From Candidatus Hydrogenedentota bacterium (GTDB lineage Bacteria > Hydrogenedentota > Hydrogenedentia > Hydrogenedentales > JAEUWI01): 64,000 nucleotides of DNA. Positions 8,281-17,302 of this stretch are shown piece after piece. The DNA is taken from assembly GCA_016791475.1 (NCBI GenBank), contig JAEUWI010000041.1:1-64000 (forward strand), in the 5' to 3' direction. The position numbers and the translations under genes are program-made. The first letter of the stretch is position 1. Each line of letters opens with the position of its first letter. The notes beneath the pieces are model-generated. The model did no database searches. It was given only the letters and a program-made list of their open reading frames with translations, and had not been told where the DNA came from.

Positions 8281-9558
8281 TCAGGCGAGGATCCGGATCA
8301 TGTGGGTCGGCTCATCGATGATGGGTAGTGCGTCGATCTCGGCTATTGCGGCCTGCACATTGGCTTCCAGCGTCTCGTGGGTCACGATCACCACATGCGC
8401 CGGAACCGCTTCCTGTTCTTCCTTCTGAATGCACGATGAAATGCTGACGCCGTGCTTCCCGAGAATCGTGCAGATGGTGCCGAGCACTCCGGGGTGGTTC
8501 TCCGTGGTGAGGCGCAGGTAAAAGCGCCCCTTCAGGAGACCGCCGTCGCGAAGTTTCAAGTTGTGCGAGTAACGGAAAGGGGCCCGGGCGGGGGCGCCAT
8601 TGAGCCGCGCGATATCGACGATGTCCGCAACGACGGCGCTGGCCGTGGGGAATTTCCCCGCGCCCCGCCCGTAGTAAAGCGTGCCATCGGCGATGTCGGA
8701 CTTCACGTAGACGGCGTTGAACTCATACTTCACCGCCGCCAGAAGATGGGAATCGGGCACGAGGGTGGGGTGGACCCGAACCTCGATATCCTCGTCGGCC
8801 CGTTCGATTACGGCGAGGAGCTTCAACTGATAGCCCATTTCCGCGGCATAGGCCACGTCGAGGTGGGTCACCTTGGTGATGCCTTCGACATAGATATCTT
8901 CCAGCTTCACCGGTGTGCTGTAGCAAAGGCTCGCCAGGATCTGGCACTTGTGGGCCGTGTCGTGGCCCTCGATATCGAGGTCCGGCGGCGTCTCCGCGAA
9001 ACCTTTCTCAATGGCCTGCTGAAGGGCGGAATCAAAATCGAGTCCCGCGATCGCCATGTTGGTCAGAATGTAGTTGCAGGTGCCGTTGAGAATGCCGTAC
9101 ACCGCCTGGATATTGTTGGCGGCGAGGCTTTCGCGGATCGCTTTGATGATGGGGATGGTGCCGGCAACCGCCGCTTCAAAGCGGAGTTCGACCCCGTTTT
9201 TCACCGCTGCCTCGGTCAACTCCGGACCGGCTTTGGCCAGAAGCATCTTATTCGCGGTCACGACGTGCTTGCCGCTGTTGAGCGCCTCCAGGATAAAGGT
9301 CCGCGCGGGTTCGTAGCCGCCGATGAGCTCGCAGACCACATCGACTTCCGGGTCCGCGATCAGCGTGCGCGCGTCATTGCTTACCGTGATTCCATCCAGC
9401 GTGAAGTTGGCCAGAAGACTCTGATTCAATTCCGCCACATGGACCAGCCGCACTTCCGCGCCGGTCTTGTCGGCAACAACACCCTGATGGGACATGAGCG
9501 TCTCGATCACGCCTCCACCCACCGTGCCGGCACCGATTACGCCTACCTTTACCGCCAT
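8281..9558 (-). CDS. hom: Homoserine dehydrogenase with C-terminal ACT domain
   Basis: Reduces aspartate semialdehyde to homoserine in threonine/methionine synthesis. The 425-residue protein has the NAD(P)-binding GAGTVGGGV (9-17), the middle catalytic region with [25 protein letters not shown] and [19 protein letters not shown], and a C-terminal ACT domain beginning near [17 protein letters not shown], which usually confers feedback inhibition by threonine. AAGGA lies 8 bases before the ATG. It is the first gene of the hom-thrC unit. No riboswitch or attenuator was recognised in the 171 bases upstream, which contain only two GC-rich hairpins (for example CCGGCC/GGCCGG near 9620). Confidence 0.96.
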   Translation of the reverse strand: MAVKVGVIGAGTVGGGVIETLMSHQGVVADKTGAEVRLVHVAELNQSLLANFTLDGITVSNDARTLIADPEVDVVCELIGGYEPARTFILEALNSGKHVVTANKMLLAKAGPELTEAAVKNGVELRFEAAVAGTIPIIKAIRESLAANNIQAVYGILNGTCNYILTNMAIAGLDFDSALQQAIEKGFAETPPDLDIEGHDTAHKCQILASLCYSTPVKLEDIYVEGITKVTHLDVAYAAEMGYQLKLLAVIERADEDIEVRVHPTLVPDSHLLAAVKYEFNAVYVKSDIADGTLYYGRGAGKFPTASAVVADIVDIARLNGAPARAPFRYSHNLKLRDGGLLKGRFYLRLTTENHPGVLGTICTILGKHGVSISSCIQKEEQEAVPAHVVIVTHETLEANVQAAIAEIDALPIIDEPTHMIRILA

Positions 9559-9729
9559 TGCTTGTCCTTTCTCAATCTTTCATGCCGTGCGTATCCGAGA
9601 GGAATGCACGCTGGTCCGGCCGGGGGGCCGGTTCATATTTCACAGAAATTTACGATAGCGCCGATCAGCAACGCGCCTCTCGGCGCAATAACACCGCCGG
9701 CACGGCGCGCCACATACCACAGGGCATTC

Positions 9730-9984
9730 CTATGCGCCCTGCTCCACGTCAATAACACAAATCACATCGCCCACCTTGACCTTGTCGCCAACTTGGACGC
9801 GGTGCTCCACGAGGGCGCCGCTACAGGGCGCGGGGAGGACGAATGCCGCCTTGTCCGTCGTAAGCTCGATAAGATCATCGCCCTCCGCAAGGGGCCCGGG
9901 CGCCGCATACCACTCGGTAATCGTTCCGCCGGTTACCGCATCGTCGTCGTCACCCAGACTGGGCAGTGTAATCTCAATCCGCAT
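9730..9984 (-). CDS. Free-standing lipoyl (biotinyl/lipoyl-attachment) domain protein
   Basis: An 84-residue protein that is essentially one lipoyl domain: ITLPSLGDDDD at the N-terminus, the swinging-arm lysine in ELTTDKAAF (Lys45), and GVGDxV-type C-terminal half (VQVGDKVKVGDVICVIDVEQG). The D/E-x-DKA context is that of lipoylated rather than biotinylated domains. ATG 9984 is chosen over 9996 because GGAG lies 6 bases before it; the start overlaps the lipA stop by 11 bases. It has no E2 catalytic domain and no subunit-binding domain, so it must serve another enzyme in trans or act as a carrier. LipA and LipB neighbours support lipoylation. Confidence 0.85.
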   Translation of the reverse strand: MRIEITLPSLGDDDDAVTGGTITEWYAAPGPLAEGDDLIELTTDKAAFVLPAPCSGALVEHRVQVGDKVKVGDVICVIDVEQGA

Positions 9985-10900
9985 GGGATGCTCCATTCAA
10001 TTCATTCCCGGCCATGCGCGACTGGGCGTAGGCCGATTCCAAGAGCGCTTCGGAGCGATAGGAACTCCGCACGAAGGGCCCGGCGACGGCGAATCCGAAA
10101 CCTATGCTCCACGCCAGCGCCTCAATTTCTTTAAACTGTTCGGGGGCAATGTAGGCCTGCACCGGGAAGTGCTTGGGTGTGGGTTGGAGGTACTGTCCGA
10201 TGCTTACGGCATCGCAACCCGCCGCCTTGAGATCCCGTAGAGTTTCTTCGATTTCAGCGGGCGTTTCGCCACAGCCCAGCATGAAGGCGGACTTGATGAA
10301 GCGTCCCTCACTGTATTCCCGGGCGATGCGCAGGACTTCCAGGGACTGTTCATAGGTAAAGCGGCGATCCCGGATTCGCGAAAAAACGCTCTTTACGGTC
10401 TCGATATTATGGCTGAAAATCTCTGGACCTGCGGCCTGCACCCGTGCAATGTCCTCGCGCTTTCCATCGAAGTCCTGCACGAGCACTTCGATCGTGGTCT
10501 CCGGCGTGGAAGCCTTGATCGCGCGGATCGTCCGGGCGATGTGGCCGGCGCCTCCGTCGGGGAGGTCATCGCGCGTGACCGAAGTCAGCACGGTATGCTT
10601 CAGCCCCAGGCGTCTAACCGCCTCCGCGATGTGTTCGGGCTCGTCGAGATCGAGTTCACCCGGTTTGCCGCTGTTGACGGCGCAATAAGAGCAGTGGCGC
10701 GTGCAGGTATTGCCCATCACCATGAAAGTCGCGGTTTTCCTGCCCCAGCATTCGGACTGGTTCGGACAATGGGCGCTCTGACAGACGGTGTGCAGCCGGA
10801 GATCGCCCAGCAGCGATTTCACTTCGCTGAAGGCTTCTCCCGACGGCCACGGCTGACGGATCCATCCGGGAAAGGTCTTGGGGGGCTGTGTCTTGCTCAT
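9974..10900 (-). CDS. lipA: Lipoyl synthase LipA
   Basis: Radical-SAM enzyme that inserts two sulfurs into protein-bound octanoate. The 308-residue protein has the auxiliary [4Fe-4S] ligands Cys40, Cys45 and Cys51 (CQSAHCPNQSEC), the radical-SAM triad Cys66, Cys70 and Cys73 (CTRHCSYC), and the C-terminal RSSY motif whose serine ligates the auxiliary cluster. Its stop overlaps the start of the lipoyl-domain gene. No Shine-Dalgarno precedes the ATG; a TATACT hexamer at 10951-10956 (minus strand), about 50 bases upstream, is a plausible -10 element but no convincing -35 is seen. Confidence 0.96.
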   Translation of the reverse strand: MSKTQPPKTFPGWIRQPWPSGEAFSEVKSLLGDLRLHTVCQSAHCPNQSECWGRKTATFMVMGNTCTRHCSYCAVNSGKPGELDLDEPEHIAEAVRRLGLKHTVLTSVTRDDLPDGGAGHIARTIRAIKASTPETTIEVLVQDFDGKREDIARVQAAGPEIFSHNIETVKSVFSRIRDRRFTYEQSLEVLRIAREYSEGRFIKSAFMLGCGETPAEIEETLRDLKAAGCDAVSIGQYLQPTPKHFPVQAYIAPEQFKEIEALAWSIGFGFAVAGPFVRSSYRSEALLESAYAQSRMAGNELNGASHAD

Positions 10901-10991
10901 AACGATATATACACCGGTGCGTTAAGATGGGGATTCCCATACGGGCGGAGAGTATAACACGCCGGGACACAGGGATTGAATAGCGGGGTGA

Positions 10992-11047
10992 GGATGAAGG
11001 ATGAAGGATGAAGGATGAAGGTTGAAGGATGAAGGATGAAGGATGAA
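10992..11047. repeat. 7-bp tandem repeat, 8 units of GGATGAA
   Basis: Eight contiguous 7-base units start at 10992, 10999, 11006, 11013, 11020 (GGTTGAA), 11027, 11034 and 11041. It lies between the alpha-E gene and lipA and encodes nothing convincing. The slippage-prone array could vary between strains. Confidence 0.92.
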
Positions 11048-11091
11048 GAATAGGTCCTATAAGTCTTATGGGTCAGTATGAAGACTGAGAT

Positions 11092-11136
11092 CCCATACGA
11101 CCCATAAGACCCATAAGACCCATACGACCCATAAGT
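11092..11136. repeat. 9-bp tandem repeat, 5 units of CCCATAAGA
   Basis: Units at 11092, 11101, 11110, 11119 and 11128 are CCCATAAGA or CCCATACGA. This is the reverse complement of the 7041-7076 array. A partial inverted copy (CTTATGGGTC) lies just upstream at 11064-11073. Confidence 0.9.
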
Positions 11137-11171
11137 CGCCCTCAAAACGCTTCCTGCTTCCTGATTTGCGC

Positions 11172-12191
11172 CTACTGCATCTGCACTTGAGGCTCCTCGT
11201 GCACGACCGGCATGTCCAGTGGCTTCCCCGGGATCTTCACTGGCTCGTCCACTTCGCGAAAGTCGAAAAACTGCTTCTGGATGGCGTTGCCGATGTCATT
11301 CAACTGAATCTGGAGGGAGTCAACAAACTCATGCAGGCCTGACTTCATGATATCCTCGACCCGGGCGCAGGCCAGATTCGAGCGCAGCCGATCGCAGCAT
11401 CGTTCGGCGTCGTTGGTGTATAGAAAGGGCGGCGAACCGGACACGTAGGCGATTGAACTCTGAAGCCGGTCCACGCAGTACTTGACCGAGCGGGGGAATC
11501 CATAGCCCAGGAGGAGTAGATCGACCACGTTGGGCGGCGTGATGGGCCCGTAATGCTGGCGATAGGCCTGAAGGGCGCTGGCGCTTCGCAGCAGGGCGGA
11601 CCACTGGATGTTGTCGTAGGGCGATCCCACATCCTCCACACGGGGCAGCAAATAGAAGTACTTCACGTCCAGAATACGCGAGGTCTTGTCCGCCCGTTCC
11701 AGCATACGCGCGATGCGGCTGAAATGCCAGCCCTCATCGTGCATCATGGTGGTGTAGCTTCGCCCGATAAACTCGTTGCTGCCTTTGACCACGAATTCCA
11801 GGAACTCGTGGGGCGACTCCAGCACTTCGTTGGTCAGCGTTGCCCGCTCCACTTCCTGGTAGAACTTATTCACATGCTCCCACAACTCCGAGGGAATGAT
11901 CTCGCGCACGGAGCGGGCATTCTCACGGGACTGGCGAAGGCAGTTGTAAATACTGTTGGGATAGTTGCGGTCACAGGCAAGAAACCGCACCACATTTTCC
12001 TGCGAGACCCCGGAATAGTGCTCGTTGAAATAGTCCTCGTCCGCCATGATGCTGATCAGCGGACCCCACTGGGGCTCGGACGAGGCATCGAGGGTGAGGT
12101 GCCAATTTACATTGACGACACGGGCGACGTTTTCGGCCCGCTCCATATAACGACACATCCAGTAAATGGATTCTGCGACACGGCTCAGCAT
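11172..12191 (-). CDS. Alpha-E domain protein (DUF403)
   Basis: A 339-residue all-helical protein of the alpha-E family, which always travels with circularly permuted ATP-grasp proteins and transglutaminases in predicted peptide/amide-ligase operons. The family signature MLSRVAESIYWMCRYMERAENVARV opens the protein, followed by further helices (SRENARSVREIIPSELWEHVNKFY, GRSYTTMMHDEGWHFSRIARMLERADKTSRIL). AGGAAGG lies about 8 bases before the ATG. It is the last gene of a three-gene operon, 22 bases after the ATP-grasp gene. The biochemical activity of the family is not established; no catalytic residue can be pointed to. Confidence 0.9.
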   Translation of the reverse strand: MLSRVAESIYWMCRYMERAENVARVVNVNWHLTLDASSEPQWGPLISIMADEDYFNEHYSGVSQENVVRFLACDRNYPNSIYNCLRQSRENARSVREIIPSELWEHVNKFYQEVERATLTNEVLESPHEFLEFVVKGSNEFIGRSYTTMMHDEGWHFSRIARMLERADKTSRILDVKYFYLLPRVEDVGSPYDNIQWSALLRSASALQAYRQHYGPITPPNVVDLLLLGYGFPRSVKYCVDRLQSSIAYVSGSPPFLYTNDAERCCDRLRSNLACARVEDIMKSGLHEFVDSLQIQLNDIGNAIQKQFFDFREVDEPVKIPGKPLDMPVVHEEPQVQMQ

Positions 12192-12213
12192 AAGAAGTAC
12201 TTCCTTCCTTGGA

Positions 12214-13650
12214 CTATTCGGCCAAAACCCACGTGTCCTTGCTTCCGCCGCCCTGGGATGAGTTCACCACGAGCGAGCCCTTCTTCAGGGCGACGCGTGT
12301 GAGGGCGCCCGGAAGCACATACTGGTCTTCACCATAGAGGGCATAGGGACGCAGATCCACATGACGCCCTTCGAAGCCGTCCTCGCAGAGCGTGGGAAGG
12401 CGTGACAGGCTCAGGGTCGGCTGGGCGATGTAATTGCGCGGATTGCGCTTGATCTGTTCCCGGTAGGCGTCGTGCTCCAGACGGGTCGCATGGGGACCCA
12501 CCATGATGCCCGCTCCGCCGGACTCGTTGGCCGGTTTCACCACCAGGTGCTGGAGATTGTCGCAGACGTAGCCGAGGTCCTCCGGGTTGTCGCAGAGATA
12601 GGTCGGTACATTGGGAATGATGGCCTCTTCACCCAGGTAGTACTTGATGATCTGGGGAACGTAGGCGTAAATGACCTTGTCATCGGCAACGCCGGTACCG
12701 GGGGCGTTGGCCAGGGCGACCCGCCCTTCACGATAGACGTCCATCAGACCGGGCACTCCCAGGCAGGAGTCGGGTCGGAAGCAGAGAGGGTCGATAAAAT
12801 CGTCATCAATGCGTCGGTAGATGACGTCCACGCGCCGGAAGCCCCGGGTCGTGCGGGTCTTCACGTAGCCATCCATGACGACCAGGTCGCGACCCTCGAC
12901 CAGTTCCACACCCATCTGGTGCGCGAGGAACGAGTGCTCATAGTAGGCACTGTTGTAGATGCCGGGGGTAAGCACGGCCACCGTGGGGCGCTCCACGCCT
13001 TCGGGCACAAGGTGGAGCAGCATCTCGAGCAGCTTGCTCGGATACTCTTCCACGGGGCGCACTTTGCCGACGCCGAAGAAGTTCGGCAGGGTCCGCTTCA
13101 TGATGTCGCGGTTCTCAAGCACATAGGACACGCCGGAGGGACAGCGCAAGTTGTCTTCCAGCACGTAAATCTGGCCGTCCTTATCGCGAACCAGATCCGT
13201 ACCGGTCACGTGGGCCCAGATGCCCCGCGGCGGCTTAAGGCCGATGCATTCCTTGCGAAAGCCCGCCGAGGACTTGACCAGCGTCTCGGGAATGGCCTTG
13301 TCCTTGAGAATCTTCTGGTCGTTATAGATGTCCTGGAGGAAGGCGTTCAGCGCGAAGATTCGCTGCTTGAGCCCCTGCTCGATCCAGTTCCACTCCGCGG
13401 CCGGGATGATTCGGGGTATCAGATCGAAGGGGAAAATACGCTCCGTATTTCCGTCTTCCGTTTTCAGCGTGAAGGTGATTCCGAGCTCGCGCAGGGTGCG
13501 CTCCGCGCTGCGCTGGCGCTTCACAAAATCTTCCTTACTGATGGAAACAAGTTTCTCCACTATATTTTTCATGCCGGAGCGCGGCGCGCCCGTGTTATCG
13601 AGCATCTCGTCAAAAAAGCCCTCGGTCTCATAGACGTCGAGAATCTTCAT
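12214..13650 (-). CDS. Circularly permuted ATP-grasp protein (DUF404/DUF407 type), intact copy
   Basis: A 478-residue predicted ATP-dependent carboxylate-amine ligase. It keeps the nucleotide and metal features expected of an ATP-grasp: [19 protein letters not shown] (acidic metal ligands), [15 protein letters not shown], and the Gly-rich lysine segment [17 protein letters not shown], and ends with [13 protein letters not shown]. Family members are predicted (amidoligase surveys of Aravind, Iyer and colleagues) to join amino acids or peptides; the true substrates are unknown. It follows the transglutaminase/DUF2126 gene by 91 bases and precedes the alpha-E gene by 22 bases, so all three are likely co-transcribed. 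A paralogue fused to alpha-E is encoded at 17303-19921. Confidence 0.92.
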   Translation of the reverse strand: MKILDVYETEGFFDEMLDNTGAPRSGMKNIVEKLVSISKEDFVKRQRSAERTLRELGITFTLKTEDGNTERIFPFDLIPRIIPAAEWNWIEQGLKQRIFALNAFLQDIYNDQKILKDKAIPETLVKSSAGFRKECIGLKPPRGIWAHVTGTDLVRDKDGQIYVLEDNLRCPSGVSYVLENRDIMKRTLPNFFGVGKVRPVEEYPSKLLEMLLHLVPEGVERPTVAVLTPGIYNSAYYEHSFLAHQMGVELVEGRDLVVMDGYVKTRTTRGFRRVDVIYRRIDDDFIDPLCFRPDSCLGVPGLMDVYREGRVALANAPGTGVADDKVIYAYVPQIIKYYLGEEAIIPNVPTYLCDNPEDLGYVCDNLQHLVVKPANESGGAGIMVGPHATRLEHDAYREQIKRNPRNYIAQPTLSLSRLPTLCEDGFEGRHVDLRPYALYGEDQYVLPGALTRVALKKGSLVVNSSQGGGSKDTWVLAE

Positions 13651-13741
13651 GGGTTGTATCCTTCTTTGGGTGAATTAAAGGAATCGTGTTTCGCACAGGG
13701 GTGAATTGCGTTCAGACTTTTGTTGCGTTATTGAGGGGTAG

Positions 13742-16700
13742 TCAGGGGGGCGTGAAATCCCTCCGGAGATCCAGGGTCCACGGGTATTCCGCGCAGCATT
13801 CCGCACGCTTGAGTTTCATGTGGCCCGGGGTATGCCCGATCGGGCTGAATCGGGCCTCGCGGCGGGACTCCGCTTCGTAGGCATTGATCGGGTGGGTTTC
13901 GTAATTGCGGCCGCCGGGGTGGGCCGGCCAATAGGTGCAGCCGCCCAGAGAGCGCTCGTTCCACGTGTCCAGCAGGTCGAAAACCAGGGGCGCATGGGTG
14001 GGCACGTTGGGATGCATGCCATTAGGCAGGGACCAGGCCTTGAAGCGGATGCCGGCAACAAACTCGCCGGCCGTGCCGGTGGGATGGAGCGGTACCTCCA
14101 CGCCATTGCAGGCGACCTTGTGGCGGCTGTCGATCAGCCCGCGCACGCGAAGCTGGACACGTTCAAGCGAGTTGTCGACAAATCGGGTGGTACCCCCGGC
14201 GCCGGGTTGCTCGCCGAGCACATGCCAGGGTTCGAGCGCACCACGCAACTCGAGATGGACCCCCGCTTTGGCCACTTCACCATAGAGTGGGAATCGAAAC
14301 TCGAATTGGGGCGAGAACCACTCGTCTTCGAAGTGAATCTCCTGGCGACGCAGGTTCAGCAGCACGTCTTTAAAATCCTCCCAGACAAAATAGGGAAGCA
14401 CATTGCGATCATGTAGCGCGGTGTTCCAGCGAACCAGCGGAAAATCATAGGGCCGCTCCCAGAACGTCGCAACAAGACTGCGGATCAGTAACTGCTGCAG
14501 CAGATTCATCTGGGGATGGGGTGGCATCTCGAAGGCGCGCAACTCCAGCAGTCCAAGGCGCCCCCGGGAAGAGTCCGGGGAGAAGAGTTTGTCGATACAG
14601 AATTCGGTCCGGTGGGTATTTCCGGTAACGTCCACCAGGATATTGCGGAAGGCCCGGTCCACCAGCCAGGGGGGTGGGTTCTCCACGCCGCGGAGATGCT
14701 CAAAGGCGACTTCAAGCTCGGAGACCAGATCGTTCCGGGCCTCGTCGATGCGGGGGGCCTGGCAGGTCGGCCCGATGAAGTTGCCGCTGAAGAGGTAGGA
14801 AAGACTCGGGTGATTGTTCCAGAAATTCAGCATACTCTGGAGTACATCGGGGCGACGCAGAAAGGGACTTTCCGCCGGCGTGGACCCGCCCAGTACGATG
14901 TGGCATCCGCCTCCGGTGCCCATGGCCCGTCCATCGATGCCGTATTTCTCCGCACTGAGACGGCACTGGCGGGCCTCCTCGTAGAGCGTGGTGGTGAACT
15001 CCTTCAACTGCCCCCAATTCTTCGCCGGGTGGATGTTGACTTCGACCACACCAGGGTCGGGTTGGACGCTGAAATGGGAGAGGCGCGGATCGAAGGGCGG
15101 GGAGTAGCCTTCGATGATGACCGGCATTTCGAGTGCGGCGGCGGTCTCTTCCACCGCGCGGACGAGGGCAAAGTAGGCCTCCGCCGTTTCCACCGGCGGC
15201 ATGAAGATGTGAAGCCGTCCCTTGCGCGGTTCGACGCAAAGGGCCGTGCGGATGACGGGCGCCCATTGCTCGGAACCCTCCAGAAGAATGTTCTGCTCCA
15301 TCCGCGCGTGGGCGCGTCCGGGTGGGCCTTCGACCCGGAAGGGTGCGATGGCGTTTCGCGGGGGCGCCCCCATCGGATCGCGCTCGAAAACCTGGTGTCG
15401 CGCGAGCTCGGGCTCGTAGGGCAGGGCATCCAGCGGCAAACGGAACCCCATGGGAGAGTCGCCCGGCAGCAGGTAGAGACGCTCCGAGCGAAGGTGCCAG
15501 GTGCCGCTTTTCCAGGCCAGGTTGCCGTCGCGTGGTTCCACGCGAATCGGGAGCACCAGGCCGGTTACGCTGTCCAGGCCCTGTTCATAGATCTGGGCGA
15601 GACGATTCCGCTCTACCGGATCATCGAGTTTGCTGTCAAAGGGATCGGTGTTGACCGGCAGGCGCCGCTCTTTCCAGAGGTAGTAAAAGGCGTCTTCGTA
15701 GCCCGGAATCAGGTATGAGGGATCCACGCCGAGCACGCGCGTCAGGTGCTCGCCAAAAAGCTCCGCGTGATCCGCGGTAATTCCATAGTCCCGAAGGGGG
15801 TTGGCCAGCCAACGCGGAGCGCGCCAGAGCGGCGTGCCGTCGTCGAGCCAGTAAGAGTCCATGGACCACCGGGGCAGGGGTTCGCCAGGGTACCATTTCC
15901 CCTGGCCCAGATGCTGGAGGGGGTCCTGGGCAAAGCGCTTACACAGCCGCTCAAAAAGCTGGAAAGCCAGGTTGTACTTGCCCTCGCCCAGCGCCTCGCC
16001 ATGCCACATGGGGCTCTCGCGATCTTCCGCCGCGACGAAGGTGGGCTCGCCGCCCATGGTCAGGCCAACGCCGAGCCGCTCCAGTTTCTGATCGACGGTC
16101 TGGCCCAGGGTGTCGATGTGGATCCACTGATCGGGTGAAAAGGGCTTGGTCACACGGGGAGACTCGTAGACCCGACGGACCGACATGTCGAAGGTAAACG
16201 TCGTCTCGGCGATGCCCGTGCTACCGGTGATGGGGGCGGCGGAAACCGGGTCCGGGGTGGAGGCCAGGGGCAGATGCCCCTCGCCCGCAAGCAACCCCGA
16301 GGTAGGATCGAGACCCACCCAGCCGGCGCCGGGGAGGTAAACTTCAGCCCAGGCATGGAGATCGGTGAAATCCTGGGTCGCACCCGCCGGACCCTCCAGC
16401 GGTTTTTCGTCCGGCACCAACTGAATGAGGTAGCCACTCACGAAGCGTGCCGCCAGACCGAGGTTGCGAAGGATCTGAACCATGAGCCACGCGGAATCGC
16501 GACAGGATCCGCTGCGTTTCTTCAGGGTCTCCTCGCAGGTCTGAACCCCCGGCTCCATGCGAATCCGATACTCGATATCCTGGCTCAGGCGATGGTTCAC
16601 CGCGACAATGTAGTCGATGATCTGCTGCTTTTCCCGGGGGACGCTTGCCAGATACTTGCACATGAGGGTGCCCGGAGGCTGGATGAGCAGGTAGGGGGCC

Positions 16701-17041
16701 AGATCTTTGGCCGTTGCCTCGTCATAAGAAAACGGATAGGTGTTGGCATAGTCGTCGAGGAAGAAATCGAAAGGATTGACTACCGCGAGTTCGGCCACGA
16801 GGTCCACGTCTACAATGAGGGAATCGGCCGGCTCGGGAAAGACCAGACGAGCAAGATAGTTGCCATGGGGATCCTGCTGCCAGTTCAGGAAATGTTCGCG
16901 GGGCTGGACCTTCAGGGTATAGCTGCTGACGGCGGTCCGGCAGTGTGGCGCGGGCCGTAATCTTACAATATGGGGGGACAATCTTACCAAACGGTCGTAT
17001 TCGTAGCTTGTTCGGTGATGCAACGCGACGCGAACGCCCAT
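13742..17041 (-). CDS. Transglutaminase-like / DUF2126 large protein
   Basis: A 1099-residue protein. Residues 1-290 form a bacterial transglutaminase N-terminal beta domain plus a papain-like transglutaminase core with Cys180 (SGSCRDSAW), His229 (DLHAWAEVY) and Asp245 (GLDPTSG). The remaining ~800 residues are DUF2126, containing glutamine-synthetase-fold-like blocks (GGEPTFV, GTGGGCHIVLGGSTPAESPFLRRPDVL, EVNIHPAKNWGQL) which have been interpreted as a second amide-bond-forming module. No signal peptide is visible, so it is probably cytoplasmic. It is the first gene of the minus-strand ligase operon and shares a 261-base divergent promoter region with the fused ATP-grasp/alpha-E gene. Domain calls are firm; the reaction is unknown. 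Confidence 0.92.
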   Translation of the reverse strand: MGVRVALHHRTSYEYDRLVRLSPHIVRLRPAPHCRTAVSSYTLKVQPREHFLNWQQDPHGNYLARLVFPEPADSLIVDVDLVAELAVVNPFDFFLDDYANTYPFSYDEATAKDLAPYLLIQPPGTLMCKYLASVPREKQQIIDYIVAVNHRLSQDIEYRIRMEPGVQTCEETLKKRSGSCRDSAWLMVQILRNLGLAARFVSGYLIQLVPDEKPLEGPAGATQDFTDLHAWAEVYLPGAGWVGLDPTSGLLAGEGHLPLASTPDPVSAAPITGSTGIAETTFTFDMSVRRVYESPRVTKPFSPDQWIHIDTLGQTVDQKLERLGVGLTMGGEPTFVAAEDRESPMWHGEALGEGKYNLAFQLFERLCKRFAQDPLQHLGQGKWYPGEPLPRWSMDSYWLDDGTPLWRAPRWLANPLRDYGITADHAELFGEHLTRVLGVDPSYLIPGYEDAFYYLWKERRLPVNTDPFDSKLDDPVERNRLAQIYEQGLDSVTGLVLPIRVEPRDGNLAWKSGTWHLRSERLYLLPGDSPMGFRLPLDALPYEPELARHQVFERDPMGAPPRNAIAPFRVEGPPGRAHARMEQNILLEGSEQWAPVIRTALCVEPRKGRLHIFMPPVETAEAYFALVRAVEETAAALEMPVIIEGYSPPFDPRLSHFSVQPDPGVVEVNIHPAKNWGQLKEFTTTLYEEARQCRLSAEKYGIDGRAMGTGGGCHIVLGGSTPAESPFLRRPDVLQSMLNFWNNHPSLSYLFSGNFIGPTCQAPRIDEARNDLVSELEVAFEHLRGVENPPPWLVDRAFRNILVDVTGNTHRTEFCIDKLFSPDSSRGRLGLLELRAFEMPPHPQMNLLQQLLIRSLVATFWERPYDFPLVRWNTALHDRNVLPYFVWEDFKDVLLNLRRQEIHFEDEWFSPQFEFRFPLYGEVAKAGVHLELRGALEPWHVLGEQPGAGGTTRFVDNSLERVQLRVRGLIDSRHKVACNGVEVPLHPTGTAGEFVAGIRFKAWSLPNGMHPNVPTHAPLVFDLLDTWNERSLGGCTYWPAHPGGRNYETHPINAYEAESRREARFSPIGHTPGHMKLKRAECCAEYPWTLDLRRDFTPP

Positions 17042-17302
17042 ACAATCAGCTCTCTTCCTGTGCCCGATTCACGGGGTAAATCGGAGTACAACGTTTAAAA
17101 ATAGGGGCAAAAACGTTGATAATCAGTGCGAAACCGCTCCGGCGTGCGGACCCGGCCCATAATCGGGCCCGACTTCCCGGAAGTAGCGGGCACATTGACT
17201 TCGACGGTATAGAGCAAGTACTGTGCCAGTGCAATTTGATGGCACAAACCTTGCTCCGTAGACGGGTTAGAGCTTTGTGTGCAACGGGTACTGGGAAAGA
17301 GC
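17042..17302. promoter_or_regulatory. Divergent promoter region between the two ligase operons
   Basis: 261 bases separate the start codons of the minus-strand DUF2126 gene and the plus-strand fused ATP-grasp/alpha-E gene. The middle is AT-richer than its surroundings and includes a CAAATTTGATGGCACAA-like stretch near 17230. No hexamer pair stands out clearly enough to call individual promoters, but both operons must start from here. Confidence 0.5.

Noticed and set aside
8452-10134. 560-codon plus-strand frame opposite hom and the lipoyl gene
   Set aside because: The minus strand carries unmistakable hom, lipoyl-domain and LipA motifs; the plus frame has no recognisable domain and crosses several gene borders.
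11092-11136. CRISPR-like array
   Set aside because: Units are only 9 bases, contiguous, with no spacers; a simple tandem repeat.
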